From the NCBI RefSeq assembly GCF_000242255.2, contig NC_017033.1, positions 2,863,110 through 2,927,109 of the forward strand: a DNA stretch of 64,000 nt. Reading direction: 5' to 3'. Under the pieces are notes generated by a model that worked only from the letters and a program-made list of their open reading frames with translations, was not told the DNA's origin and searched no databases. Shown here piece by piece: positions 36,402 to 45,734 of the stretch. This DNA comes from Frateuria aurantia DSM 6220. GTDB taxonomy: Bacteria; Pseudomonadota; Gammaproteobacteria; Xanthomonadales; Rhodanobacteraceae. Every line of letters starts with the position of its first letter. The first letter of the stretch is position 1. Made by a program: the position numbers and the translations under genes.

Positions 36402-37268
36402 ATGTTGAAACGATTTGCCTTTCTCGGTGTTGCCGCCCTGGGTCTGAGTGCCTGCAGCCACTCCGGTCAGGATGCCTCGGCGCCGGCCAGCCCCCCGGCC
36501 GCGCCGGTGGCGGCCACCACCACGGCTCCCGCTGCGCCCTCGACCACGTCGACCGCGACCGCCGCAGCGGCTCCGGCCGCCACCACCGCGACCGCACCGG
36601 CCAGCCCGGGCAGCACCGCGGCACCGGCGGCCTCGAAAGCCTTCGTGGATGACGGTCGCTGGGTGGAAGGCAAGAACTACTTCACCATCGATCCGGCCCA
36701 GCCCACCACCCACCCGGGCAAGATCGAAGTCACCGAAGTGTTTTCCTATGGCTGCCCGGCCTGCAATGCGTTTCATCCCATCGTCGATACCATCGCCCAC
36801 AATCTTCCCGCCAATGCGGTGATGACCTACCTGCCGGCCGGCTTCCGCCCGGACGAGAACTGGGTGGTCTACCAGCAGGCCTATTTCGCGGCGGCCGCGC
36901 TGGGCATTGCCGAGAAGACCTATGACGCCAGCTTCGACGGCGTCTGGAAGTCGGGCGAAATCAGCTCCTACAATCTCAGCACCGGTCAGCTGGCGCCGAA
37001 GTCGGCCTGGCCCGACATCAACAAGCTGGCCCAGTTCTACGGTCACTATGGGGTGGATCCCAAGGAATTCGTGGCCGTGGCCAACTCCTTTGCGGTCAAG
37101 ACCCAGATCAATCGCGCCAACCAGATGATCGCCGCCTATGGTGTCGAAGGCACCCCGACCATCATCATCAACGGTCATTACCGCTTTGATCCGGGCTCGG
37201 CCGGTGGCTACACCCAGGCCGTCGCGCTGACCAAGTTCCTGGTCGCCAAGGAAGCCGCCGGCAAATAA
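36402..37268 (+). CDS. dsbA: DsbA-family thiol:disulfide interchange lipoprotein (first copy)
   Basis: 288 residues. The signal peptide ends in lipobox LSAC (Cys18), so it is predicted to be lipid-anchored. A long low-complexity Ala/Pro/Thr/Ser spacer (about 22-80) then leads to a DsbA fold. The active site is C118-P-A-C121 in VFSYGCPACNAFHP, with the cis-Pro loop GVEGTPTIIING near the end. CPAC differs from the CPHC of E. coli DsbA. GGAG six bases upstream supports the ATG. It oxidises cysteines of exported proteins; the tether could hold the catalytic domain away from the membrane. Confidence 0.88.
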   Translation: MLKRFAFLGVAALGLSACSHSGQDASAPASPPAAPVAATTTAPAAPSTTSTATAAAAPAATTATAPASPGSTAAPAASKAFVDDGRWVEGKNYFTIDPAQPTTHPGKIEVTEVFSYGCPACNAFHPIVDTIAHNLPANAVMTYLPAGFRPDENWVVYQQAYFAAAALGIAEKTYDASFDGVWKSGEISSYNLSTGQLAPKSAWPDINKLAQFYGHYGVDPKEFVAVANSFAVKTQINRANQMIAAYGVEGTPTIIINGHYRFDPGSAGGYTQAVALTKFLVAKEAAGK

Positions 37269-37300
37269 CCCTCATCCCGGTCCGGCGGGTTTTCATTGGT

Positions 37301-37322
37301 GCGGCCCGTTGCGACGGGCCGC
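37301..37322 (+). terminator. hairpin between the two dsbA genes
   Basis: GCGGCCCGT (37301-37309) pairs with 37314-37322 around a 4-base loop. No T-run follows, so partial attenuation or mRNA processing between the two genes is as likely as full termination. Confidence 0.4.
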
Positions 37323-37358
37323 CTCCGGCGCCGGATCCCGTCGGAACCCAGGAGATTC

Positions 37359-38021
37359 ATGATGCTCAAGCACCTGTCCCGCTGGTGTCAGGCCGGCCTT
37401 TTTGCCAGCATGCTGCTCGGCACCGCGGCCTGCTCCGCCCAGCCCGCGTCCTCGGCACCCAACTACACCGATGGCGACGAATACATCACCCTGCCCCATC
37501 CGCAGCGCTACAGCGCGGACGGCAAGGTCGAAGTCGATGAAGTCTTTTCCTATGGCTGCATCCATTGCGCCGAGTTCGCCCCCCTGGCCGACAAGCTGCG
37601 CCGGTCGCTGCCGCCCGGTGTCGTCTTCAAGCTGATTCCCGCCGCCTTCAACGAGGCCTGGCTGCCGTTTGCCCAGGCCTATTACGCCTCGAAAGATCTG
37701 GGTCTGGTCGACCGTACCCATCTGCAGCTGTTCCAGGCCAAGTTCGGCGAGCACTATCCCATCAACAGCCTGGATGAACTGGCCGACTTCTATGCCCGCA
37801 ACGGGGCCGACCGCGCCCGCTTCCTGCAGATCGCCAACTCGCCGGAGACGATGGCCAGGATCAAGCGCGATACGGCCCTGATCCAGCAATGGCAGGTCGA
37901 CGGCACCCCGACCCTGATCGTGGACGGCAAGTATCGCGTCAACGAGGTCGAGTCCCGGCAGGAGCTGGCCGATGTGGCGTTGTGGCTGGCCAAGCGCGAA
38001 CTGGCTGCCAAGGCCAAGTAG
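37359..38021 (+). CDS. dsbA: DsbA-family thiol:disulfide interchange lipoprotein (second copy)
   Basis: 220 residues. Lipobox GTAAC (Cys25) follows a hydrophobic segment, then a DsbA domain with active site C67-I-H-C70 in VFSYGCIHCAEF and cis-Pro loop QVDGTPTLIVDG. CIHC differs from the CPAC of its neighbour, so the two are expected to differ in redox potential. There are two adjacent ATGs (37359, 37362) behind AGGAG; the first is listed. It lacks the long spacer of the first copy. Tandem duplication followed by divergence is inferred from order and shared motifs. Confidence 0.88.
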   Translation: MMLKHLSRWCQAGLFASMLLGTAACSAQPASSAPNYTDGDEYITLPHPQRYSADGKVEVDEVFSYGCIHCAEFAPLADKLRRSLPPGVVFKLIPAAFNEAWLPFAQAYYASKDLGLVDRTHLQLFQAKFGEHYPINSLDELADFYARNGADRARFLQIANSPETMARIKRDTALIQQWQVDGTPTLIVDGKYRVNEVESRQELADVALWLAKRELAAKAK

Positions 38022-38046
38022 TCACCACCCTCCGGATCCGACCTCG

Positions 38047-38841
38047 ATGACCGTCTCCCCGCTGCCGGCCGCGGAACGTCAACACTGGCACCTGCTCAGC
38101 TGCAATATCCTGGCGGGTGCCAGCATCGGACGTTACCGTGAATACGTGACGCGCAGCTTCAATGCCGTCCTCCCGGGCAAGACCAAGGTCGCGAATCTGG
38201 ACCGGCTGGCCAGCTTGTTGCCCGATTTCGATCTGATCGGGTTGCAGGAGGCCGATGCCGGCAGCCTGCGCTCCGGCTTTCTCAACCAGACCCGTTATCT
38301 GGCCGAAGCCGCCGGCATGCCGTACTGGAGCCACCAGCCCAACCGGCCAGTGGCCGGTCTGGCCCATTCATCGAATGGCCTGATCAGCCGTATCCAGCCC
38401 GGAGCGGTCTTCGACTATCCCCTGCCCAGCCGGATTCCCGGGCGCGGCGCCCTGCTGGCGACCTTCGGCGAAGGCCGCCAGCAGCTGGCGGTGATGATCG
38501 CCCACCTGTCCCTCAGCGCGGCCGCGCGGATGCGCCAGCTGGCGATCATCGCCGAAATCCTGCAGGCCTATCCGCATGCGATCCTGATGGGCGATCTCAA
38601 TGCCGATCTGGACAGTGCCGAACTGCAGCATTTCTTCCGGCGCTCATCGCTGCAGCCGGCCCTCACGCCACCGGCCACCTTTCCGAGCTGGAATCCTCGC
38701 AAGCGTCTCGACCATATCCTGACCTCGGGCGATATCCGGCTGGAGCGGGTCTGGGCGCTGCCGCAGGCTTTTTCCGACCATCTGCCGCTGGCGGCCGAGA
38801 TCTCGCTGCCCAGCCAGGTCGCGGCAGCCGCTGCGCCCTGA
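38047..38841 (+). CDS. endonuclease/exonuclease/phosphatase family protein
   Basis: 264 residues with the EEP fold. Catalytic features: Asn in LLSCNILAG, Glu in LIGLQEADAG, GDLNAD, and the closing His in FSDHLPLAAE. No signal peptide or membrane segment is seen. Such enzymes cut phosphodiester bonds in DNA, RNA, phosphoinositides or nucleotides, so the substrate is open. It starts 25 bp after the second dsbA gene, probably in the same transcript, a linkage I recall from other Xanthomonadales. Confidence 0.85.
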   Translation: MTVSPLPAAERQHWHLLSCNILAGASIGRYREYVTRSFNAVLPGKTKVANLDRLASLLPDFDLIGLQEADAGSLRSGFLNQTRYLAEAAGMPYWSHQPNRPVAGLAHSSNGLISRIQPGAVFDYPLPSRIPGRGALLATFGEGRQQLAVMIAHLSLSAAARMRQLAIIAEILQAYPHAILMGDLNADLDSAELQHFFRRSSLQPALTPPATFPSWNPRKRLDHILTSGDIRLERVWALPQAFSDHLPLAAEISLPSQVAAAAAP

Positions 38842-38979
38842 GTCGAAAGCGATCGCGCCGGCAACGGACCGCCCCCTCGTCCAGGATGCGGAGATCACGC
38901 CTGGCCGCCTCGGTACAGCGGGCGGACTAAGGTACATTAAGCGGATTCTCCGCGTTGATGACCCCGCCAGGATTTCCGC

Positions 38980-41037
38980 ATGCCGTCGTTTCATCACTTT
39001 GCCCGTCGCATCCGCCATCTGCTCTGGATGAGCGGCAGCCTGCTGGGCCTGGCCGGCGCAGTGCATGCCGCCAACCCCGGGGCCGGAACCGCGGCCCAGC
39101 GTCAGCAGTTCAAGACGGCCTGGGCATTGGCCCAGCAAGGCGGTGACGCCTGGCGGGCATCCGCCGCCGGCCTGGAACACTACCTGCTGTTTCCCTATCT
39201 GGAAGGTGCCGCCTTGCAGCATGACATCCGGCAACTGGATGCACGGCAGGTGGACGACTTCCGGCAACGCTATCCGGAGACCTTGCCGGCAGCCGACCTG
39301 CAGCGAGCCTTTCTGCGCGAACTCGCCCGTCGCCAGGACTGGAACGGTTTTCTGGCCCGCTATCAGGGCGGTGGCAACGAGCTCGCCTGTTTTGCCTTGC
39401 AGGCCCGGCTGGCCCATGGCCAGACACTGGACTTCAACCGCGACCTGGCCGGATTGTGGTCACAGGCAGCGCTGCCCAATGCCTGTGACCCCGTGCTGGC
39501 TGCGGCCCGACAGCAAGGACTCCTGACCCCGGAACGGCTGTGGCAGCGCATCGACCTCGCGCTGGAAGCCGGGGCCACCGGCACCGTCGCCAGTCTGGGC
39601 CAATGGCTGCCGACCGATCAGCAGACCACGGCCGCACATCTGGCCCAGGCCCTGCGTGACCCGGCCGGTGCCATCGCCGCCGCCGCCCAATGGCCGGATG
39701 CGCCGCGCGAACGCGAGGCCGCCCTCTCGGCGCTGACCCGACTGGCACGACGCGACTCGGCGCAGGCCGATCAGGCCTGGCCCGCGTTGCAGAGCCATTT
39801 CTACTGGGCACCCAGCCAGCTCGACCGTGTGCAGTATGCCCTGGCCTTGTATGCCGCCGCCGACTATCAGGACGATGCCCTGCAACGGCTGACCGCGCTG
39901 AAACCCGAGCTGCAGACGACTGCCACCCGGGCCTGGGCCGTCCGTGTAGCCCTCGCCCGCCAGGACTGGCCGCGCGTCCTGCAGGCCATCGCCGCCATGC
40001 CCGCCGAGGAGCAGAACACATCGGAGTGGCGCTACTTCAAGGCCCGTGCCCTGCAGGCCGACGGCCAGTCAGCGGCCGCTGACGCGATCTATGCAGGACT
40101 GGCCGGCCAGACCACGTACTACGGCTTTCTGGCGGCTGACCGGCTGCAGCGGAACTATCAGATCTGCCCGGACCAACCGGTGGTGGACTCCGCCGCCCAG
40201 CAACGCCTGCTGCAGGCTTCCATCGGCCTGCAACGGGCGCTGGAACTGGCGGCGGTGGGGCTGCCCTGGCAGGCCCGGCGGGAATGGAACCAGGCCCTGA
40301 CCGGCCGTACCCCGGCCGAGCGCCGCCAGGCCGCCCTGCTGGCCTGGCAGGCGGGCTGGTATGACCGGGCCATCAGCCAGTTCAGCAGCGGGCCGGGGCT
40401 GCATTACTACGAGCAACGTTTTCCGCTGGACGAGAAGGATGGCGTGGTGGCCAAGGCCGCTCAGGCCGGAGTCGACCCCGCCTGGGCCTATGCGGTGATC
40501 CGCGCCGAAAGCGCCTGGATGCCCGATGCGCGCAGCGGAGCCGATGCCTGGGGCCTGATGCAGCTGGTGCCAGCCACCGGTCGGCAGCTGGCCGGCCAAT
40601 ACGGTCTGCCCTGGAACGGCACGGCCTCCCTGCTGGATCCGGCGACCAATATCAGTCTCGGAACCCGCTATCTGGCCCTGCTGGCCGGTCGCTACCAAGG
40701 CTCACCGTGGTTGACTTCGGTGGCCTACAACGCCGGACCGCAAAATCTGCAGCGCTGGCTGGATGCCAGGCCCGGGCTGGACCCCGATGTCTTTGTCGCC
40801 ACGATTCCGTACCATGAAACCCGCGAGTATGCGACCCGGATACTGACCTTCTCCGTCGTGTACGATTGGCGGCTGCACCATGAGGTTCTCCGTATCAGCC
40901 AGCGCATGCCTCCACCGGGCCAGACCTATGCTCCCCCTGCCGCCGGCGGCCGGGTTCCCGTGCAATGCCCGGCCACGCCGGCACCGGCCCAGCCGGCCTC
41001 CGCCCGCGATCGCGCCGATGCCGAGGAAGCCTCGTGA
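38980..41037 (+). CDS. slt: soluble lytic murein transglycosylase (Slt70 type)
   Basis: 685 residues. A signal peptide (to about residue 30) precedes a long alpha-superhelical U-domain (about 35-470) and a C-terminal lysozyme-like catalytic domain. The catalytic Glu is E510 in VIRAESAWMPDA, followed by the family motif AWGLMQLVPATG and the closing VAYNAGPQNLQRWL. It cleaves peptidoglycan glycan strands to 1,6-anhydro ends in the periplasm. AGGA seven bases upstream supports the start. The stop overlaps the next gene's GTG (GTGA). Confidence 0.94.
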   Translation: MPSFHHFARRIRHLLWMSGSLLGLAGAVHAANPGAGTAAQRQQFKTAWALAQQGGDAWRASAAGLEHYLLFPYLEGAALQHDIRQLDARQVDDFRQRYPETLPAADLQRAFLRELARRQDWNGFLARYQGGGNELACFALQARLAHGQTLDFNRDLAGLWSQAALPNACDPVLAAARQQGLLTPERLWQRIDLALEAGATGTVASLGQWLPTDQQTTAAHLAQALRDPAGAIAAAAQWPDAPREREAALSALTRLARRDSAQADQAWPALQSHFYWAPSQLDRVQYALALYAAADYQDDALQRLTALKPELQTTATRAWAVRVALARQDWPRVLQAIAAMPAEEQNTSEWRYFKARALQADGQSAAADAIYAGLAGQTTYYGFLAADRLQRNYQICPDQPVVDSAAQQRLLQASIGLQRALELAAVGLPWQARREWNQALTGRTPAERRQAALLAWQAGWYDRAISQFSSGPGLHYYEQRFPLDEKDGVVAKAAQAGVDPAWAYAVIRAESAWMPDARSGADAWGLMQLVPATGRQLAGQYGLPWNGTASLLDPATNISLGTRYLALLAGRYQGSPWLTSVAYNAGPQNLQRWLDARPGLDPDVFVATIPYHETREYATRILTFSVVYDWRLHHEVLRISQRMPPPGQTYAPPAAGGRVPVQCPATPAPAQPASARDRADAEEAS

Positions 41038-41963
41038 TACCCAGACGCATCGTGGTGCTGGGCGGCACCGGCTTTGTCGGCCACAGCCTGCTGGGTCAAT
41101 TGTCGACACGCGGACATCGGCTGACCGTGCTGTCACGCCATCCCGAACGCCATCGGGATCTGGGCGTGCTGCCTTCGACGGTATTGCGTGCGGTGGACCT
41201 CGAGGATCCGGCCCAGCTGGCCCGTCATCTGGAGGGCGCCGATACGGTGATCAATCTGGTCGGCATTCTCAACCCCTCCGGCCGCCAGGGGTTCTCCCAG
41301 ATCCATATCGATCTGCCGAAACGGCTGATCGCCGCCTGCAGGCTGGCCGGCGTGGCCGAGCTGCACCAGATGAGTGCGCTCAAGGCCGGTCAGGGCCTGT
41401 CACGCTATCTGAAGTCCCGCGGCGAAACCGAGCAGGTCGTGCGTCAATCCGGCCTGCGCTGGACCTTGTATCGGCCCAGCCTGATTTTCGGCCGGCATGA
41501 CAGTCTGGTCGGGCGTTTTGCCCGGTTGCTGCGGACCTCGCCGGTATTTCCGCTGCCCAGGGCCCAGGTCAGACTGGCACCGACCTGGGTCGGTGATGTC
41601 GCCGAAGCCATCGTCCGCTGCGTCGAGCAGCCACTGCTGAGCCAGCACCAGACCTTCGAGCTGTATGGTCCGGAAACGCTTACCCTGGGCGAACTGGTGC
41701 ATGCCATCCGCGATGCCGCCGGCCTGCGTACCCGCATCGTGGAACTGGGCGATGGCGCGGGCCGGCTGCTGGCCCAGCTCGGTCCCTGGCTGCCCGGGCG
41801 CCCCATGAGTCTGGACAATTTCCAGACCCTGCGGACCGACTCCGTCGGCAAGTCCGACGGCTACGCGACACTGGGCATCACCCCGCAAGGCATCCGCGCC
41901 TGGCTGCCTCTGCTGGTGGACCCGCAGGCCCCGCCCGCCCGCATGATCCAGTTGCCACGCTGA
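41034..41963 (+). CDS. NAD(P)-binding protein, complex I NDUFA9-like (atypical SDR)
   Basis: 309 residues. N-terminal Rossmann motif [14 protein letters not shown], then NLVGIL and MSALKAG, with [17 protein letters not shown] replacing the classical YxxxK context, as in NDUFA9-like atypical SDRs. The family binds NADPH and is often non-catalytic. Its GTG start overlaps the slt stop by four bases and is preceded by GAGGAAG, so it is translationally coupled to slt. The functional connection with the transglycosylase is not obvious; a quinone or membrane-redox role is only a family-based guess. Confidence 0.83.
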   Translation: MIPRRIVVLGGTGFVGHSLLGQLSTRGHRLTVLSRHPERHRDLGVLPSTVLRAVDLEDPAQLARHLEGADTVINLVGILNPSGRQGFSQIHIDLPKRLIAACRLAGVAELHQMSALKAGQGLSRYLKSRGETEQVVRQSGLRWTLYRPSLIFGRHDSLVGRFARLLRTSPVFPLPRAQVRLAPTWVGDVAEAIVRCVEQPLLSQHQTFELYGPETLTLGELVHAIRDAAGLRTRIVELGDGAGRLLAQLGPWLPGRPMSLDNFQTLRTDSVGKSDGYATLGITPQGIRAWLPLLVDPQAPPARMIQLPR

Positions 41964-42135
41964 AGCGCAGGGGCCGGCCTGCAGCGTCCGGGCTGCCGCG
42001 AGCCGACTCATGGCTCGCGGCGATCCCGCGACCGGGTCCGCAGCCTATGGCCCGGTTCGACGATCAGCCGCGGTCCACGCCCCGCGCGGCCATGACTCGT
42101 CCCGTGAGCGGCCCGGTCATGGCAGAATCCACGGC

Positions 42136-43359
42136 ATGGACATGTATCTGGTAGGCGGCGCCGTCCGCGACAAGAGGCTGGGACGCACGGGCGGTGATCG
42201 CGACCATGTGGTGGTCGGCGCGACGCCCGAGGAGATGCAGCGGCTGGGCTATCGGCCCGTGGGCAAGGACTTCCCGGTGTTTCTGCATCCCGAGACCCAC
42301 GAGGAATACGCCCTGGCCCGTACCGAGCGCAAGGCCGGCCATGGCTATCGCGGCTTTGTCGTCCATGCCGCGCCGGACGTGAGTCTGGAGCAGGACCTGG
42401 GCCGCCGCGACCTGACCATCAATGCCATCGCCGAAGCGGCGGATGGCCGTCTGATCGATCCCTATGGCGGACTGGCGGACCTGGAAAACCGCGTGCTTCG
42501 ACATGTTTCCGCCGCCTTTGTCGAGGACCCGGTACGCCTGCTGCGACTGGCCCGCTTCGCCGCCCGCTTCGCGTCCTATGGTTTCAGCATCGCCCCCGAA
42601 ACCATGGCCTTGCTGCAGGACATGGTCCGGGCCGGCGAGATCGACCATCTGGTTCCCGAGCGGGTCTGGACCGAGACCCGCAAGGCCCTGGCCGAACCGG
42701 CCCCGTCGGTGTTCCTGCAAGTGCTGCGCGAAGCCGGGGCGCTGGCCGTGCTGTTTCCCGAAGTGGACGCCTTGTATGGCGTGCCGCAACGCGCCGAGTC
42801 ACATCCCGAGATCGATGCCGGCCGGCATCTGGAACTGGCGCTGGACATGGCCGCACGCTTGCGCCCGGGTGACGATCTGGTCGGCTATGCGGTACTGGGC
42901 CACGATCTGGGCAAGGCGCTGACGCCCCCCGGACTGTGGCCCCGCCATCCCGGCCATGGCGAACAAGGCGTGGCGGCGGTACAGGCCATGTCGAAGCGCC
43001 TGCGGGTGCCGCAGGCGCATGCCAGCCTTGCGGCCATCGTCTGTCGCGACCATTTGCTGGCCCATCAGGCACCGCAACTGCCCGCCTCGACCGTGCTGCA
43101 ACTGCTGACCCGTCTGGATGCGCTCAAGCGCCCCGAGCGTCTGGAAAGTTTCCTGGCCGCCTGCGAAGCCGATTTCCGCGGCCGCCAGGGCTGGCAGGAT
43201 CGCGCCTATCCACAAGCCGGCTGGCTGCGACAGGCCTGCCGTGCCGCGGCCGCCATCTCCGCTCGCGATCTGATCCTGGACGGGCTCAGCGGCACCGCGA
43301 TCGGCACCGCGCTGGCTGAGGCCCGCCAACAGGCGATCGCCGCCCTGGCCATGGATTAA
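42136..43359 (+). CDS. cca: multifunctional CCA tRNA nucleotidyltransferase
   Basis: 407 residues, like E. coli Cca. The nucleotidyltransferase head has YLVGGAVRD and the metal pair in [30 protein letters not shown] and [10 protein letters not shown] are also conserved. The C-terminal part carries an HD phosphohydrolase motif (LGHDLGKAL), as in the multifunctional gammaproteobacterial form. It adds or repairs the 3' CCA of tRNAs without a template. The start at 42136 is six bases before a second in-frame ATG that aligns equally well with the family. The GC-rich 172 bp upstream hold no other gene. Confidence 0.95.
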   Translation: MDMYLVGGAVRDKRLGRTGGDRDHVVVGATPEEMQRLGYRPVGKDFPVFLHPETHEEYALARTERKAGHGYRGFVVHAAPDVSLEQDLGRRDLTINAIAEAADGRLIDPYGGLADLENRVLRHVSAAFVEDPVRLLRLARFAARFASYGFSIAPETMALLQDMVRAGEIDHLVPERVWTETRKALAEPAPSVFLQVLREAGALAVLFPEVDALYGVPQRAESHPEIDAGRHLELALDMAARLRPGDDLVGYAVLGHDLGKALTPPGLWPRHPGHGEQGVAAVQAMSKRLRVPQAHASLAAIVCRDHLLAHQAPQLPASTVLQLLTRLDALKRPERLESFLAACEADFRGRQGWQDRAYPQAGWLRQACRAAAAISARDLILDGLSGTAIGTALAEARQQAIAALAMD

Positions 43360-43447
43360 TCCTGGCGAAAGCCGCCGCCACTATAGTCCAGGCCTGATCA
43401 TTGCCGTCAACGGCGTCGCCTCGGAGGGATTCCTCCGGTCGCTGCCG

Positions 43448-43483
43448 CCTTCGCCTGCCAGCCCGTCGGCTCGCTGGCGAAGG
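43448..43483 (+). promoter_or_regulatory. hairpin in the leader of the LtaS-like gene
   Basis: CCTTCGCC (43448-43455) pairs with 43476-43483, extended by AGC/GCT across a 4-base bulge. A smaller hairpin, CGGAGG/CCTCCG, lies at 43422-43437. Both precede the AAGGAG of the downstream gene, so they may shape its mRNA leader or be the 3' structures of cca. No T-run. Confidence 0.35.
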
Positions 43484-43519
43484 GTCACGGTATCTGCAAG
43501 CCATTCAAGGAGTGAACTC

Positions 43520-45697
43520 ATGGGTATCGTGTCCGGCGATACGTCGGTCCGCCGGCGTATCCAGCCCCTGCTGTGGCTGATCGGCATCTATCTCGTCATC
43601 GGCCTGTTGAGCCGCAGCGTGCTGCTGGCCATGGCCGGCCCCGGCGTGCCGCACCACCCGGAACTGCTGGCCAGGATCTATGGCATCGGTCTGGGCTACG
43701 ACCTGATCACCTCGCTGTACCTGGCCTGGCCGCTGCTGCTGTATCTGTGGCTGATGCCGACCGGGCAGCCGCGGGTTGCCACGCTTCGGCAATGGCTGCT
43801 GTGGCTGGCCAGCCTGGCGTTGGCGGCGCTGCTGATCATCGGCCTGGCTCGGCTCGGCCTGCATGCTTCGGCCCATGATGCCTTGCCCTTGCTGGCCCCC
43901 TTGCTGTTCGTGCTGCCGATCCCGGCCCTGGCCTACCGGCGGCGCAGCGGACAGATCGCCATCCACCTGCTGAGCGGACTGCTGCTGGCGACCATTCTGT
44001 TCGTGGCGATCTCCGAGTTCGTGTTCTGGGGGGAATTCAGCACTCGCTTCAACTTCATCGCGGTGGATTATCTGGTCTATACCACCGAGGTGATCGGCAA
44101 TATCCGCGAGTCCTACCCGCTGGGACGCTGGCTGCTGTGCATGGTCGCGGCCACGCTGTGGCTGCTGTGGCTCAGCCGCAAGGCCTTGAGCACGGCGGGC
44201 GATGCCACGCCGTGGCGCTGGCGGATGGCGCTGGTAGCGATCTGGGCCGTGCTCACCGGCCTGTCACTGGCCACGATCAACGCCGGAAACAAGGACCACA
44301 GCGGCAATGCCTACGTCGATGCGCTGGCGGGCAACGGCATCTACCAGTTCTTCGCGGCCTTCCGCAGCAGCCACCTGGACTACGACCGCTTCTATGCGAC
44401 CCTGCCCGGACAGGAGGCCTGGCAGCGGGTCCGCCAGGGCCTGCAGACGCCGGATGCCGAGTATCTCGGCACCGACCCTCATGATCTGACCCGGCTGATC
44501 CGCAACCCGGCTCCCGAGCGCCATCTCAACGTGGTGCTGATCAGCGTGGAAAGCCTCTCCGCGGACTATCTGGGTGCCTTCGGCGCCTCGCACGGAGCGC
44601 TGACCCCGCACCTGGATGCACTGGCCGGACAGAGTCTGTTCTTCACCCGGGTCTATGCCAACGGCACCCGTACCGTGCGCGGACTGGAGGCCTTGTCGCT
44701 GTCGGTGCCGCCGACGCCGGGGGATTCCATCATCAAGGAAGCCCACAACGAGAACCTCTTCAGCCTGGCCGGGATCTTCAACCACCGGGGCTATCGTTCC
44801 GAGTTCGTCTATGGCGGCTACGGTTACTTCGACAACATGAATGATTTCTTCAGCCACAACGGCTATGCCGCCGTGGACCGCACCGCCATCCCTGCCTCGA
44901 TGACGATCCATGGCGAGAATGTCTGGGGCGTGGCCGACGAGGACCTGTACAGCCTGGCCCTGCGGCAGATGGATGGCATTCATGCCCGGGGCCAGCCGTT
45001 TTTTCTGCATATCATGACCACCACCAACCATCGGCCCTTCACCTTCCCGGCCGGCCGGGTGGCCCAGCGCAACGGTACCCGCGAAGGCACCATCGCCTAT
45101 ACCGACTGGTCGATCGATGATTTTCTGCGGCGTGCCCGCCGCAGACCCTGGTTCGATGACACCGTCTTCGTGATTACCGCCGACCACGATGCCTCCAGTG
45201 CCGGCCGGGCCAGCATCCCGCTGAACCGTTATCACATTCCCTTGTGGATCTATGCACCGAAATACATCCGGCCGGCCCGGATCGATCGTCTGATGAGCCA
45301 GATCGACATCCCGCCGACGTTGCTCGGCCTGCTGCATTTCAGCTACCGCAGCCGCTTTTTCGGCCGTGACCTGTTCCAGACCCCGGCCGGACGCGAGCAG
45401 ATCTTTCCGGGAACCTATGAAAAACTGGGCTATTCCCGTGGCCAGGTCCTGAGCATCACCGAGCCCGGCCGGCGCATCGAGCAGTTCAGAGCCGACTTCG
45501 AGCATGGGGAGGCCCTGTCCTTGCATCCACAGGATCAGGAACTGGCCCGCACCACCATGGCCTACTACCAGGTCGCCAGCGAGATGTTCAAGCAGGGCGG
45601 CATGCGCCATATTCCGGCCGATGACTTGCCCGTTCCCCCGAGGGCGGGCGGCAGCGCATCGACACCGGCCGTCGCCGCCAGCACGGCGCGGCCCTGA
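43520..45697 (+). CDS. LtaS-like sulfatase-family phosphoglycerol/phosphoethanolamine transferase
   Basis: 725 residues. Five transmembrane helices fill the first 240 residues, followed by a large periplasmic alkaline-phosphatase-superfamily domain. Metal and nucleophile features: ISVESLSADYLG, ANGTRTVRGLEAL with the likely nucleophilic Thr, and VFVITADHDAS with the Asp-His pair. The family moves phosphoglycerol or phosphoethanolamine head groups onto lipoteichoic acid, osmoregulated glucans (OpgB-type) or lipid A. In a Gram-negative the glucan or lipid A alternatives are likelier. AAGGAG seven bases upstream fixes the start. The Ser/Ala/Pro-rich tail is not conserved-looking. Confidence 0.88.
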   Translation: MGIVSGDTSVRRRIQPLLWLIGIYLVIGLLSRSVLLAMAGPGVPHHPELLARIYGIGLGYDLITSLYLAWPLLLYLWLMPTGQPRVATLRQWLLWLASLALAALLIIGLARLGLHASAHDALPLLAPLLFVLPIPALAYRRRSGQIAIHLLSGLLLATILFVAISEFVFWGEFSTRFNFIAVDYLVYTTEVIGNIRESYPLGRWLLCMVAATLWLLWLSRKALSTAGDATPWRWRMALVAIWAVLTGLSLATINAGNKDHSGNAYVDALAGNGIYQFFAAFRSSHLDYDRFYATLPGQEAWQRVRQGLQTPDAEYLGTDPHDLTRLIRNPAPERHLNVVLISVESLSADYLGAFGASHGALTPHLDALAGQSLFFTRVYANGTRTVRGLEALSLSVPPTPGDSIIKEAHNENLFSLAGIFNHRGYRSEFVYGGYGYFDNMNDFFSHNGYAAVDRTAIPASMTIHGENVWGVADEDLYSLALRQMDGIHARGQPFFLHIMTTTNHRPFTFPAGRVAQRNGTREGTIAYTDWSIDDFLRRARRRPWFDDTVFVITADHDASSAGRASIPLNRYHIPLWIYAPKYIRPARIDRLMSQIDIPPTLLGLLHFSYRSRFFGRDLFQTPAGREQIFPGTYEKLGYSRGQVLSITEPGRRIEQFRADFEHGEALSLHPQDQELARTTMAYYQVASEMFKQGGMRHIPADDLPVPPRAGGSASTPAVAASTARP

Positions 45698-45734
45698 AGC
45701 CTGCGGCGGCGCAGGTGCGCCGCCGTCCCGGCAG

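Noticed and set aside
36448-36822. Possible repeat array in the Ala/Pro/Thr linker of the first dsbA
   Set aside because: Codons vary and no fixed repeat unit appears; it is a low-complexity protein linker, not a DNA repeat or CRISPR.
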